A stretch of 64,000 nt of DNA from Rathayibacter sp. SW19. GTDB lineage: Bacteria > Actinomycetota > Actinomycetes > Actinomycetales > Microbacteriaceae. Below the pieces are notes generated by a model that did no database searches, was not told the DNA's origin, and saw nothing but the letters and a program-made list of their open reading frames with translations. Where the stretch lies: positions 682,001 through 746,000 of the forward strand of contig NZ_CP133020.1 in the NCBI RefSeq assembly GCF_030866825.1, written 5' to 3'. How positions within the stretch are numbered: position 1 is the stretch's first letter; every line of letters begins with the position of its first letter. Positions 27,001-34,690 of the stretch are shown here, one piece after another. Made by a program: the position numbers and the translations under genes.

Positions 27001-28834
27001 GACCGTCGCCGTTATCGGTGTTGTCACGCAGGAGACGCCCACGTTGGTGACTCCGGCAGGCATCAGCGGCCTTGACTTCGGCGACCCTGTCGAAGCGGTG
27101 AACCGTGTTGCAGGTCAGCTGACCGACGGCAACCCGTTCAACGGCGAGGCCGACGTGATCGTTGCCGAGTACCACGAGGGTGCCGGCTTCGGCACACCGG
27201 ATGGCGCGACGCTCGAGCAGGAAGTCGCCGCGGGCGGCGCATTCGCCAACATCGTCACGATGACCTCGCCCAAGGTGGCGGCGATCTTCACTGGTCACAC
27301 GCACAAGATGTACGCGTGGGATGCACCGGTCCCCGGATCGGACAGCAAGACCCGTCCGATCCTGCAGACCGGTAGCTACGGCGAGAACATCGGCCAGATT
27401 CAGCTGACGATCGATCCGACGACGCACGCCGTGTCCAGCTACACCGCACGCAATGTCTCTCGGACCACGACCGCGGATGGCGACCTGGTCGCTTCCTACC
27501 CGCGTGTCGCCGAGGTGAAGACCATCGTCGACAAGGCAATTGCGGACGCCGCGGTCATCGGCAACCAGAAGGTTGGGTCTGTCTCCAAGGACATCACAAC
27601 GGCCTTCATCGGCGGCAGCCGTGACGATCGGATGTCGGAGTCGACCCTCGGCAACCTGGTTGCCGACTCGCTTCTGGCTTCGCTGAAGTCGCCTGACGTT
27701 GGCGGCGCAGAGATCGGTATTGTCAACCCGGGCGGACTTCGTGCCGACCTGCTCTACGGCACGGATGGCAGCGTCACTTACGCTCAGGCCAACGCCGTGC
27801 TGCCGTTCCTGAACAACCTCGGAACGACGACACTGACCGGTGCCCAGTTCAAGGTTGCGCTCGAGCAGCAGTGGCAGACCAACGCGGACGGCACGGTTCC
27901 CAGCCGTGACTTCCTCAACCTGGGCCTGTCGAAGAACGTCAGCTACACCTATGACCCGACACGGGAGCGTGGCGACCACATCACCGGCATCACCGTGAAC
28001 GGTGAGCCGATCGATCTGGCGCGCGACTACCGCATCGGAACGTTCAGCTTCCTGCTCAGCGGCGGCGATAACTTCCGCGTGATCGCTCAGGGTGCCAACA
28101 CGAAGGACTCCGGACTTGTCGACCGTGATGCGTGGATCGCATACATCACGGGCAACAGCCCGCTGTCACCGAGTTTCGACCGTCGTGGTGTGTCGCTGAT
28201 CGGCGTGCCGACCACAGCGGTTGCTGCGGGCGACACTGTGTCCTTCGATGTGACCAAGCTGAACCTGACATCGCTGGGCAGCCCGGCCAACACCGAGCTG
28301 TCCGCGACCTGGCAGGGCAGTGCGAGCGCACCAGTGGCGTTTGCCGTGAATGAGGTGGGCGCGGCATCCGTCTCGCTCACGGTTCCGGCCGACGTCACGA
28401 GCACGACTGAGCTGATCCTCACCGCCGCGCCGTCCGGCACGACCGTGCGGGTGCCGCTCACCGTGGTTGGCAACCCCAACGCGGAGCCGAGCAGTCCGGC
28501 GGTCTCGGCATCGGCGGCTGCGCAAACCAGCCAACTGGCCGACGTGTTCACCGTTCCCAACGGTGCGCAGAAGCCCGGCACGACGCTCACGCTGAAGCTC
28601 GGCGCCGACAAGGCAGGCCAGTGGGTGTCCGCGTGGTTCTGGGCAACACCCGTGAAGAAGTCGCAGGGCATCAACGCGGGCGGATGGCTGCAGGTTGCGG
28701 CCGACGGTAGCGTCACGGTGACGGTGCCGTCCGGGCTCGAGAACGGCCGGCAGTCGCTGGCGGTTCAGGACGCCACGGGCGCGGTCATCGGCTGGACCGA
28801 GCTGACTGTTCCCGCCGCGGGCAAGGTGAAGTAG
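24062..28834 (+). CDS. Secreted ExeM/NucH-type nuclease fused to 5'-nucleotidase
   Basis: 1590 residues with GAAGGAGAAAG just before the ATG. Order of domains: signal peptide (about 1-37, ending LPAYAST); lamin-tail domain (VVINEVYLSGG, KFVELYNPSD, about 40-200); Asp/Gly/Thr-Pro linker; OB-fold segment (about 250-340, LEGKTVTTTGFVTA); endonuclease/exonuclease/phosphatase domain (about 515-850, KVATFNVLNYF, SLEEIENSS, LVGDFNAYMKEDP, SDHDPIIVGL); metallophosphatase (about 860-1100, NDFHGRID, GNHEFDQGF, GHTHKMYAWD); nucleotidase C-terminal domain (NPGGLRADLL); Ig-like tail. Unlike its neighbour it has no sorting signal, so it should be released. Likely role: degrade extracellular DNA and then dephosphorylate the nucleotides. 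Confidence 0.93.
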   Translation: MSHQHGRAWKLAAAAIAGLGLAAGPLVALPAYASTDGTGVVINEVYLSGGSAGALYKNKFVELYNPSDTAVTVSGWSLQYRTATGAGLPSTVINLSGKIAPHDYYLIAGGSNGTNGADLPTPDVTSTLAPANGGGTLFLANTTNQVTAPVASVTNHPQIVDLLGWGTSNTFEGAVAPAPKSTTDVQSLTRANFVDSDDNHTDFSLTPNITPQASTPATTDPGDGGTDPGDGTDPGTGGDPSPPITIAEIQGTSNVSPLEGKTVTTTGFVTAAYPTGGFNGYFIQTPGTGGALDLATHTESDGLFVFSSATVSTVHIGDYVKVSGVVSEYNGMTQLTPTSAADVSQLDKTGVTAPTAATVVIPPTEEQRESLEGMLIAPQGAYTITDNYSLNQYGEIGLAVGDKPLVQPTEVAGPRTAEYDAALALNASLSIKLDDGASTNFLSAANQGKPLSWLTADDHVRVGSAVSFTGPAVMDYRNNAWKLQPTSELTPANAATVQPATFSNTRTEAPANVGGDVKVATFNVLNYFATTGDQVTGCTFYKDRDGNPVTVNTGCDVRGAANEASFKRQQAKEVVAINDLGADIVSLEEIENSSKFLGTDGKPKNRDYALSTLVDALNAAAGSAVWDYVRSPSALPSNEDVIRTAFIYKTAKVETVGSSEILLTGTAFDNARRPLAQAFKQKGAPDSQAFIDIVNHFKSKGSGTGVNADQGDGQGASNPSRVAQAKDLVKFADDLKASTGIGHVMLVGDFNAYMKEDPIKVLTDAGYVDQVTTKTDKYTYAYGGTVGSLDHIFANAEANADVTGADVWNINSVESVALEYSRYNYNVTNYYVPNQYRASDHDPIIVGLGLSPKPVTLNLLNINDFHGRIDSNTVKFAGTVEQLRAEGGDSNTLFLSAGDNIGASLFASASQQDKPTIDVLNALKLKASAVGNHEFDQGFSDLTGRVQSAADFAYLGANVYTKGTKTPALPEYKTFQVDGLTVAVIGVVTQETPTLVTPAGISGLDFGDPVEAVNRVAGQLTDGNPFNGEADVIVAEYHEGAGFGTPDGATLEQEVAAGGAFANIVTMTSPKVAAIFTGHTHKMYAWDAPVPGSDSKTRPILQTGSYGENIGQIQLTIDPTTHAVSSYTARNVSRTTTADGDLVASYPRVAEVKTIVDKAIADAAVIGNQKVGSVSKDITTAFIGGSRDDRMSESTLGNLVADSLLASLKSPDVGGAEIGIVNPGGLRADLLYGTDGSVTYAQANAVLPFLNNLGTTTLTGAQFKVALEQQWQTNADGTVPSRDFLNLGLSKNVSYTYDPTRERGDHITGITVNGEPIDLARDYRIGTFSFLLSGGDNFRVIAQGANTKDSGLVDRDAWIAYITGNSPLSPSFDRRGVSLIGVPTTAVAAGDTVSFDVTKLNLTSLGSPANTELSATWQGSASAPVAFAVNEVGAASVSLTVPADVTSTTELILTAAPSGTTVRVPLTVVGNPNAEPSSPAVSASAAAQTSQLADVFTVPNGAQKPGTTLTLKLGADKAGQWVSAWFWATPVKKSQGINAGGWLQVAADGSVTVTVPSGLENGRQSLAVQDATGAVIGWTELTVPAAGKVK

Positions 28835-28860
28835 CCCACCGGCGCAGTAGAACACCAACG

Positions 28861-28891
28861 ATCGGCCCCGGGCATTCAGCCCGGGGCCGAT
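28861..28891 (+). terminator. Rho-independent-like terminator
   Basis: A perfect 13-bp stem ATCGGCCCCGGGC / GCCCGGGGCCGAT with loop ATTCA, followed by TATTT, 26 bases after the stop of the nuclease-nucleotidase gene. Confidence 0.88.
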
Positions 28892-28920
28892 TATTTCGGT
28901 CGCTGAGCGGAGCCGAAGCG

Positions 28921-29235
28921 CCAGCCTGCGGTGCCAAACGCACTCGCTGCATAGGCGGGCCCTTCTGTAATGGTTGTGGCTGGTCTGGTACTGGCTGGCA
29001 GACTGGCGTTTTCAGCTTTGTCTGGTGTGACTCACCGCCCTTCCGACCGCGCGCAGCGTGTGTCTTGCAGTCGACATGTCCACCAGGCAGGGCGGGAAGC
29101 GCCGGCCTGACCGCGTGAACATGGCTTGATAGAAGCTCGTCCGGGACCTTGTAAGAGATCCCGTGACTCATTACAGAAACGCCTGCTCGACGACCAGACC
29201 GGCACGTAATAACACCCCCTACAGAAGGAGTTACC
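28921..29235 (+). ncRNA. Predicted bridge RNA region of the IS110 element
   Basis: IS110-group elements encode in their left non-coding end a structured bridge RNA with target- and donor-binding loops. Here 315 bases without a credible ORF precede the transposase and contain several complementary words, for example GGCGGGCCCTTC and GGGCGGGAAGCGCC. I cannot fold it by eye or assign the loops. The call rests on position and family. Confidence 0.4.
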
Positions 29236-30288
29236 GTGCCCATCGTCTCACAACTGGTTTGGCAACAGTACGACCACGTCATCGGGGTCGACACGCATGC
29301 CAGGACCCACACCCTGGCCGTGCTCAGCAGTGCCGGAGCGCTGCTGAAGTCGGCGACTTTCCCGACCAGTAAACCCGGGCTGGACCGCGCCTACGCGTGG
29401 ATGCTGCGCGAGGCACCAGGCCACACCCTGGTCGCGATGGAAGGCACCGGCTCCTACGGGGCAACCTTCACCGACCTGCTGAGTGCCCACCGGGTGGAAG
29501 TCACCGAAACGAAACCACCGAAACGAGGTGTCCGCCGGGCCGGTAAAAGCGACGTCATCGACGCCGAACACGCCGCCCGCCACGCACTGGCCCTGCCCGT
29601 GGACCGGCTGATGATCCCCCGCACACACCACGGCGACCAGGCCGCACTGCGAGTCCTTTTGACCTCCCGGAAAGCACTGCAGAAGAACAAAACCGCCACC
29701 AGCAACGCGTTGACCGCGCTGCTGCGTGGCTTTCCCCTCGGCATCGACGCCCGCAAGAAACTGACGAAAGCACAAATCGGCCAGGTCGCCGCCTGGCGCA
29801 CCCGCAGCACCGACACCCCCGCACAGAACACCATCCGAGCCGAAGCAACCCGGATGGCCCAGGAAATCCACACCCGGCAGGGCGAGATCGCCACCATCAA
29901 CGCCAAGCTGACCATCCACGTCACCGCACTGGCCGCCTGGCTACTGGAAGAGAACGGTCTCGGACCCTTCACCGCCGCCCAACTCCTGGTCTCCTTCTCC
30001 GCCCACGGCCGCATCCGCTCCGAGGCCGCATTCGCCCGCCTCGCCGGCGTCGCCCCGATCCCCGCGTCCTCCGGGAACACCACCCGGCACCGCCTGCACC
30101 GCGGCGGCGACCGGCAACTCAACCACGCCCTCTACATCATCGCCTCCCACCGCATGCTCAACGACGAGCCCACCAAGGCCTACACCGCCAAACGCCAAGA
30201 ACAAGGCCACAACCGCCGCGAAACCCTCCGCAACCTCAAACGCCACATCGCACGCTCAATCTTCCGAAAACTCAACGCCAACACTTGA
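29236..30288 (+). CDS. IS110-family transposase (DEDD recombinase)
   Basis: 350 residues starting at GTG 29236 with GAAGGAG 7 bases upstream. The N-terminal RuvC-like DEDD domain shows Asp in IGVDTHART, Glu in VAMEGTGSYG, and Asp residues in KSDVIDAEHAAR. The C-terminal transposase_20 domain shows LLVSFSAHGRIRSEAAFARLAGVAPIPASSG with the catalytic serine region, and RGGDRQLNHALY. Full length and uninterrupted, so it may be active. Codon use is strongly C-ending (many GCC, ACC, CGC), more uniform than in its neighbours, which suggests recent arrival. It works with the element's own bridge RNA. Confidence 0.95.
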   Translation: MPIVSQLVWQQYDHVIGVDTHARTHTLAVLSSAGALLKSATFPTSKPGLDRAYAWMLREAPGHTLVAMEGTGSYGATFTDLLSAHRVEVTETKPPKRGVRRAGKSDVIDAEHAARHALALPVDRLMIPRTHHGDQAALRVLLTSRKALQKNKTATSNALTALLRGFPLGIDARKKLTKAQIGQVAAWRTRSTDTPAQNTIRAEATRMAQEIHTRQGEIATINAKLTIHVTALAAWLLEENGLGPFTAAQLLVSFSAHGRIRSEAAFARLAGVAPIPASSGNTTRHRLHRGGDRQLNHALYIIASHRMLNDEPTKAYTAKRQEQGHNRRETLRNLKRHIARSIFRKLNANT

Positions 30289-30390
30289 CAAAACCCATAG
30301 AAGCGTCGACTACGCTCAGGGAACGGATAGGGCGCGCGAATCGCCGCAGGCATCCGCTGGGCTTGCCACTCCGCTGGGTACCCTGAGGGC

Positions 30391-31044
30391 ATGTCGACGA
30401 TCAAGCATCCCGTCGGCCCGCAGCCAAGCAAAGTGTATTGGCGCCGGCGGCTGATAGTGATTCTGGGTCTCATCGCGGTCATCGTCGTCATCGTGCTGAT
30501 CGTGGTACGACCGGGTGCCAGCAATGGGCAGACGCCACCGACACCGGCTACCACCCCGACATCCACTGCGAACCGCACGCCAGGCCCGACAGCACCGCCG
30601 AGCACTACGATCCCCACCACCGCAGCCCAGGTCGCCGGCGCACCATGCGTGGCCGCCAACATCGACGTCGAAGCGATCACGGATGCCACCAGCTACGGCG
30701 CCGATCAGAAGCCGCAGCTTTCGTTGTCGCTGACGAACACCGGCCCGAAGTCGTGCACACTGGACGCGGGAACGGCCACGCAGGTGTACACGATCACCAG
30801 TGGCACCGAGGTCTACTGGAAGTCGACCGACTGTCAAACCAACCCTGTGCACACTGAGATCCTGTTGAAACCGGCTAAGACGGTGACTTCCACGCCGATC
30901 CCGTGGGACCGCACGAGGTCGGATCCTGCATCCTGCAGTAGCACCGACCGGCCCGTCGTGCCGGCCGCCGGCGCCTCATATCATCTGAAGGTATCGGTTG
31001 GCGGCTTCGACTCTGCAACCACGAAGCAGTTTCTGCTCGACTGA
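30391..31044 (+). CDS. Membrane-anchored protein of unknown function
   Basis: 217 residues. A short cytoplasmic tail, then one strongly hydrophobic span (about 23-43, LIVILGLIAVIVVIVLIVV), a Thr/Pro-rich extracellular linker (about 48-80) and a beta-rich domain of about 135 residues with four Cys (GAPCVAA, KSCTLD, DCQTN, ASCSST) that could form two disulphides. The domain, with PQLSLSLTNTGPKSC, resembles the DUF4232-like folds of actinobacterial exported proteins, but I am not certain. It is a lone gene between the IS element and a methyltransferase. Confidence 0.65.
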   Translation: MSTIKHPVGPQPSKVYWRRRLIVILGLIAVIVVIVLIVVRPGASNGQTPPTPATTPTSTANRTPGPTAPPSTTIPTTAAQVAGAPCVAANIDVEAITDATSYGADQKPQLSLSLTNTGPKSCTLDAGTATQVYTITSGTEVYWKSTDCQTNPVHTEILLKPAKTVTSTPIPWDRTRSDPASCSSTDRPVVPAAGASYHLKVSVGGFDSATTKQFLLD

Positions 31045-31074
31045 CGAAGCGTGCACCGGCCGGGCGCGCTTGTC

Positions 31075-31166
31075 GAGCGGAGCGCAGTCAGCACAGGAGC
31101 GCAGTCCAGACAAGCGTGCCGTCCAGACAGGAGCGCAGTATGAACAGGAGCGCAGTATAGACAGAA
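31075..31166. repeat. Short tandem repeats of CAGGAGCGCAGT
   Basis: GGAGCGCAGT occurs at 31079-31088, 31096-31105, 31130-31139 and 31147-31156, with variable spacers containing CAGACA. It fills the space between a gene end and the methyltransferase start. Spacing (17, 34 and 17 bases) is not CRISPR-like. Confidence 0.75.
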
Positions 31167-31194
31167 GAGTCGGTCACCCGAGTAAGGTTTTCAC

Positions 31195-32004
31195 ATGACC
31201 AGTGGCGATCTGTCGGCGGTTGGACAATCCGCATTCGCGGTCGCACTGGCCCGTGCCAGCGAGGCTGCGCGAGGCCGCCCCTGGTTCATCGATCCGGTGG
31301 CAGTCCGGCTTGCGGCCGCTGTGCCGCAAGCGGCCAAGGAACGTGTGGGAGTCGGCCTAACTGCGTGGATTGCTGTGCGCACCAGGTTTCTCGATGAGCT
31401 TGTTTTGCGCAGCGTCGGGCGCGGTGTTCGGCAAATCGTCATCCTCGGTGCTGGACTGGATTCGCGCGCTTTTCGCCTCTCCTTACCCGACGAAGTCGCG
31501 CTCTATGAAGTTGACCACAGGGAGGTGTTCGCGGCCAAACAGCGTATCTTGAATGCGGCGGGCCTGCATTCTGCACGGCGGCGCGAGGTCGTGGCCGACG
31601 TGCTCGATGCCGGTTGGCTGGCCGCACCCGAGGTCGAGGGCTGGCAGCGGGAGGAACCCACGTTGTGGATTCTGGAAGGCTACCTGATGGCCTTCGATGC
31701 GGAGACGAGAACGCGGATCGTGACCGAATTGGCTGCGGCATCCGCGATCGGAAGTGTCCTCGGCGCAACCGTGAGCACGCGGGTCGACATGCGAAGCCCC
31801 CTGTGGCAGCCGCTGGATCAGGCCCACGTCGGCGGCTGGCTGTCGGAATGCGGGTGGACCGCAGAGTTGACGGACATGGAGGATGCCAGCAAGCACTACG
31901 GCCGCCCACTGCCCTCGGACACGGTCGAGCGCATGAACGGTGCGCTCATCGTGGCGCGGCTGAATGGAGACGATCAGGTCTACGAGCAGTTCGAGCTCGA
32001 TTAA
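31195..32004 (+). CDS. Class I SAM-dependent methyltransferase (LCMT/PPM-like)
   Basis: 269 residues. The SAM-binding motif I is VILGAGLDSRAFRL, with the Asp-Ser-Arg typical of the leucine-carboxyl-methyltransferase-like family (Pfam Methyltransf_4/LCM). ALYEVDHREVFAAKQRIL follows, with the acidic residue that contacts the ribose, and LWILEGYLMAFDA lies near the active site. Actinobacteria hold many such paralogues; substrates are mostly small molecules or O-methylated secondary metabolites, not predictable here. ATG 31195 follows AAGG by about 7 bases. It is convergent with radA. Confidence 0.85.
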   Translation: MTSGDLSAVGQSAFAVALARASEAARGRPWFIDPVAVRLAAAVPQAAKERVGVGLTAWIAVRTRFLDELVLRSVGRGVRQIVILGAGLDSRAFRLSLPDEVALYEVDHREVFAAKQRILNAAGLHSARRREVVADVLDAGWLAAPEVEGWQREEPTLWILEGYLMAFDAETRTRIVTELAAASAIGSVLGATVSTRVDMRSPLWQPLDQAHVGGWLSECGWTAELTDMEDASKHYGRPLPSDTVERMNGALIVARLNGDDQVYEQFELD

Positions 32005-32030
32005 TTGGCCGAGCGGCCGGCTGGGGGTTG

Positions 32031-32099
32031 GCGTTGTCTAGACGGGCGTTGTCTGGACGGGCGTTGTCTAGACCGCGTTGTCTAGACCGCGTTGTCTAC
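32031..32099. repeat. Tandem repeat GTTGTCTAGAC(GGGC/CGC), five units
   Basis: GTTGTCT occurs five times at 14-15 base spacing between the convergent methyltransferase and radA genes; the last copy overlaps the radA stop. The TCTAGA core is palindromic in three units. Confidence 0.8.
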
Positions 32100-33421
32100 A
32101 TCGCGGGGAATACCCGAGCGATCGCGCCGGCGAGGTGGGTCGCCGTGTCGTCGATGCGGGTGCTGAAGCCGAGTCGTTTCGCCTCGGAGTGGCGCTGCTT
32201 GCCGTTGGCCACTGGGCGAATCTCACCGGCCAAGCTGATCTCGCCGAACGCGACCGTGGTGTGTGCGATCGGCCGCTCATTGACGGCGGATGCGACGGCG
32301 AGCGCGATCGCGAGGTCTGCGCCGGGCTCCGTCAACCGCACTCCGCCGACGGTCGAGACGTAGACATCTTTCGTGCTCGTGACGATCTTGGCCCGCTTCT
32401 CCAGTACCGCAAGCAGCATGGCCACGCGAGAGGAATCCACGCCGTTGACCACCCGTCGCGGGTTGGGCGCCGGTGTGCTGATAACCAGCGCCTGCACCTC
32501 GACGGGCAGCGCCCTGCGCCCCTCCATTGCGACGGTGACGCACGTGCCTGATACCGCGGTCGGGGCGCGGCTGAGGAACAGTCCGCTCGGGTCAGCCACT
32601 TCGCGGATGCCGTCGCCGGCCATCTCGAAGCAGCCCACCTCATCCGTCGGTCCGTAGCGATTCTTCAGCGCGCGCACGAAACGCAAGCTCGTTTGACGAT
32701 CGCCTTCAAACTGGCAGACGACGTCCACGAGGTGTTCGAGCAGTCGAGGGCCCGCGATCGATCCGTCCTTCGTCACGTGGCCGACCAGCAGCACGGGCAG
32801 ATCGCGTTCCTTCGCGACGCGGATCAGTGCAGCCGCCACTTCGCGAACCTGACCGGGTCCGCCTGCCAACCCGTCAACGCCGGCGCTTGAGACGGTCTGC
32901 ACCGAATCGACGATCACCAGCTGCGGCTTGACCGCGTCGATCTGGCCGACGATGGTCGCGAGGTCTGTTTCGGCCGCGAGGAACAGGTTGTTGTGCAGCG
33001 CGCCGGTGCGTTCTGCACGCAACCGCACCTGATTGACCGACTCCTCAGCGCTCACATACAGCACCCGCGAGCGACCTGCCGCTGCCTTGGATGCGACCTC
33101 GAGCAGCAGCGTGGACTTACCAACGCCCGGTTCTCCGGAGAGCAGAATGGCTGCGCCGGAGACAATTCCGCCACCGAGCACGCGGTCGAACTCGGCAATA
33201 CCGGTCGGGCGGTGCCGCGCGGCGTCTGTCGTGACATCGGTGATCGGGCGTGCAGCGCGCGCTGCGCTGATCGAGACCGGCTTCAGCGCGCGCAGGATGC
33301 CGGTCGGCGCGCTCGCCTCGGCCACAGTGCCCCACGCCTGGCACTGCCCACAACGGCCTGCCCACTTGATCGTGGTCCACCCGCACTCGCTGCACCGGTA
33401 GCTCGCCTGTGTCTTCGCCAC
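32096..33421 (-). CDS. radA: DNA repair protein RadA
   Basis: 441 residues. I place the start at GTG 33421 because GGGAGG lies 5 bases upstream and the protein then begins (M)AKTQASYRCSECGW as other RadA proteins do. Features: a CxxC...CxxC zinc finger (CSECGWTTIKWAGRCGQC), Walker A GEPGVGKSTLLLEVA at about 90, Walker B LVIVDSVQT, the RadA-specific KNRxG motif (KNRYGPTDEVG), and a Lon-protease-like C-terminal domain (STVGGVRLTEPGADLAIALAVAS). RadA promotes branch migration in recombination. It is convergent with the methyltransferase. Confidence 0.96.
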   Translation of the reverse strand: MAKTQASYRCSECGWTTIKWAGRCGQCQAWGTVAEASAPTGILRALKPVSISAARAARPITDVTTDAARHRPTGIAEFDRVLGGGIVSGAAILLSGEPGVGKSTLLLEVASKAAAGRSRVLYVSAEESVNQVRLRAERTGALHNNLFLAAETDLATIVGQIDAVKPQLVIVDSVQTVSSAGVDGLAGGPGQVREVAAALIRVAKERDLPVLLVGHVTKDGSIAGPRLLEHLVDVVCQFEGDRQTSLRFVRALKNRYGPTDEVGCFEMAGDGIREVADPSGLFLSRAPTAVSGTCVTVAMEGRRALPVEVQALVISTPAPNPRRVVNGVDSSRVAMLLAVLEKRAKIVTSTKDVYVSTVGGVRLTEPGADLAIALAVASAVNERPIAHTTVAFGEISLAGEIRPVANGKQRHSEAKRLGFSTRIDDTATHLAGAIARVFPAM

Positions 33422-33612
33422 CCACACCTCCCTGGTCGCTCTCACTGTAGCCGCGACCGCCGACAGCGCCCCGTTCGCCGCGGCTCGCGGTCACTGCGGC
33501 CGGTGGCCATGGCCAGTCGCCGTCGCCACCGTCGCAGTCGCATGCCGCGACCCGCTGATCGCCGAGACAATTCGCGGGTGCGAGTGTCAGTGGTGCGGCG
33601 CACAATGACAGC

Positions 33613-34542
33613 ATGGCCAATTTCCAGTTCACGCTGCCGAGCGGTCGCCGGCTGGGCGTCACGGCGCTCGGAGATCCTTTGGCACGTCACGTCGTCGTTT
33701 TCTGTCACGCCGCCCCGGGCTCGAGCGTGTTCGATCCCGATCCGGTCGCGACCGCCGGGCGCAATGTGCACCTGCTTGCCTTCGATCGGCCCGGCTATGG
33801 CTCTTCGGATCCGCTCCCGCCGGGTAAATGGCCGACAGTGACAGGAGCTGCGGACGACATCAGCGAGTTTCTGCACTCCGCGGAAGGCGCCGCGCAAACC
33901 CTGGGCAACTCGCAATTGGATTCGCTCGGCGCGGTCGGTTGGTCTGCGGGCGGCAGGGTGGCGCTCGCACTCGCCGCCAAGCATCCGGATGTCTTCAAGC
34001 GCGTTGCCGCGATCGCCACCCCGGCTCCGAACGACGAGGTCGCTTGGATCCCACCGCAGCAAGCAGCGGCCAGTGCGCAACTGGCGACGTTGCGTGCCGA
34101 GGATGCTATCGAGCGACTCATGGCGATGTTCGCCGCCCAGCCGCGCGAGGCGACACCATTGCCCGGCGCCGACAGTGCGGTGTCGCTCGAGCAACTGGGA
34201 ATCTCGGCTGCGGATGCGGGCGTGCTCGCTCGGCCGGGCGCGCGCGATCGCCTTGAGAAGATGGTGCGCGACGCGTTCCGCCAGGGGGCGATTGGCGTGG
34301 TCACGGACATCCTGAGTTACACGGCGCGGCCGTGGGGCTTTGATCTGTCGGCGGTGCGTGCCGAAACACTGCTGGTCTACGGAGCCGCCGATCCGCTCAT
34401 CACCCCCGCGCACGCGCAGTGGTATCGCGATCACCTGGAACATGCAAGCGTCGACATCGAACCGAACGTCGGGCATCTCGTTGTGATGCCGGCCTGGGAT
34501 CGGGTGCTCGCGCATCTCGCCCCCGACTCGAAGGCTGCCTAG
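33613..34542 (+). CDS. Alpha/beta hydrolase
   Basis: 309 residues with the hydrolase fold: oxyanion strand VVFCHAAPGSS, DRPGYGSSDP, nucleophile Ser at about 117 in VGWSAGGRVAL, acid Asp in VYGAADPLITP and His in NVGHLVVMP. No signal peptide. These enzymes range from esterases to haloperoxidases and epoxide hydrolases; the substrate is not predictable. The stop is immediately followed by a short tandem repeat. Confidence 0.85.
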   Translation: MANFQFTLPSGRRLGVTALGDPLARHVVVFCHAAPGSSVFDPDPVATAGRNVHLLAFDRPGYGSSDPLPPGKWPTVTGAADDISEFLHSAEGAAQTLGNSQLDSLGAVGWSAGGRVALALAAKHPDVFKRVAAIATPAPNDEVAWIPPQQAAASAQLATLRAEDAIERLMAMFAAQPREATPLPGADSAVSLEQLGISAADAGVLARPGARDRLEKMVRDAFRQGAIGVVTDILSYTARPWGFDLSAVRAETLLVYGAADPLITPAHAQWYRDHLEHASVDIEPNVGHLVVMPAWDRVLAHLAPDSKAA

Positions 34543-34607
34543 GGCCCGGGGCCCGGGCCGGTAGCCCAGGGGCCCGGGCCGGTAGCCCAGCGGCCCAGGG
34601 TCTAGCC
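34543..34607. repeat. GC-rich tandem repeat after the hydrolase gene
   Basis: About three units of 20-21 bases built on GGGCCCGGGCCGGTAGCCC follow directly after the hydrolase stop codon. Confidence 0.8.
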
Positions 34608-34690
34608 CCTAGGCATCGGCTGCCGTCGATCGAGCCTGAGCGTAATATTCGATGTCGGGTAAATTTCGAACTTGATAGGGGCCCCTCGTC

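Larger units (their letters stand above)
28921..30305 (+). mobile_element. IS110-family insertion sequence
   Basis: About 1.38 kb with one transposase, a 315-base non-coding left end and only 17 bases after the stop. Ends are inferred from the host repeat: left-arm sequence (GGTCGCTGAGCGGAGCCGAAG) ends at 28920 and right-arm sequence (TCGACTACGCTCAGGGAAC) resumes at 30306. GAAGCG occurs at both junctions (28915-28920 and 30300-30305) and may contain the recombination core. There are no terminal inverted repeats, as expected for IS110. The long left end and short right end fit the IS110 rather than the IS1111 group. Boundaries are accurate to a few bases at best. Confidence 0.8.

Noticed and set aside
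31075..31166. CRISPR-like array
   Set aside because: Repeats are about 10-12 bases with spacers of about 5-24 bases and no cas genes nearby, so they are simple tandem repeats. The same holds for 32031-32099 and 38868-38965.
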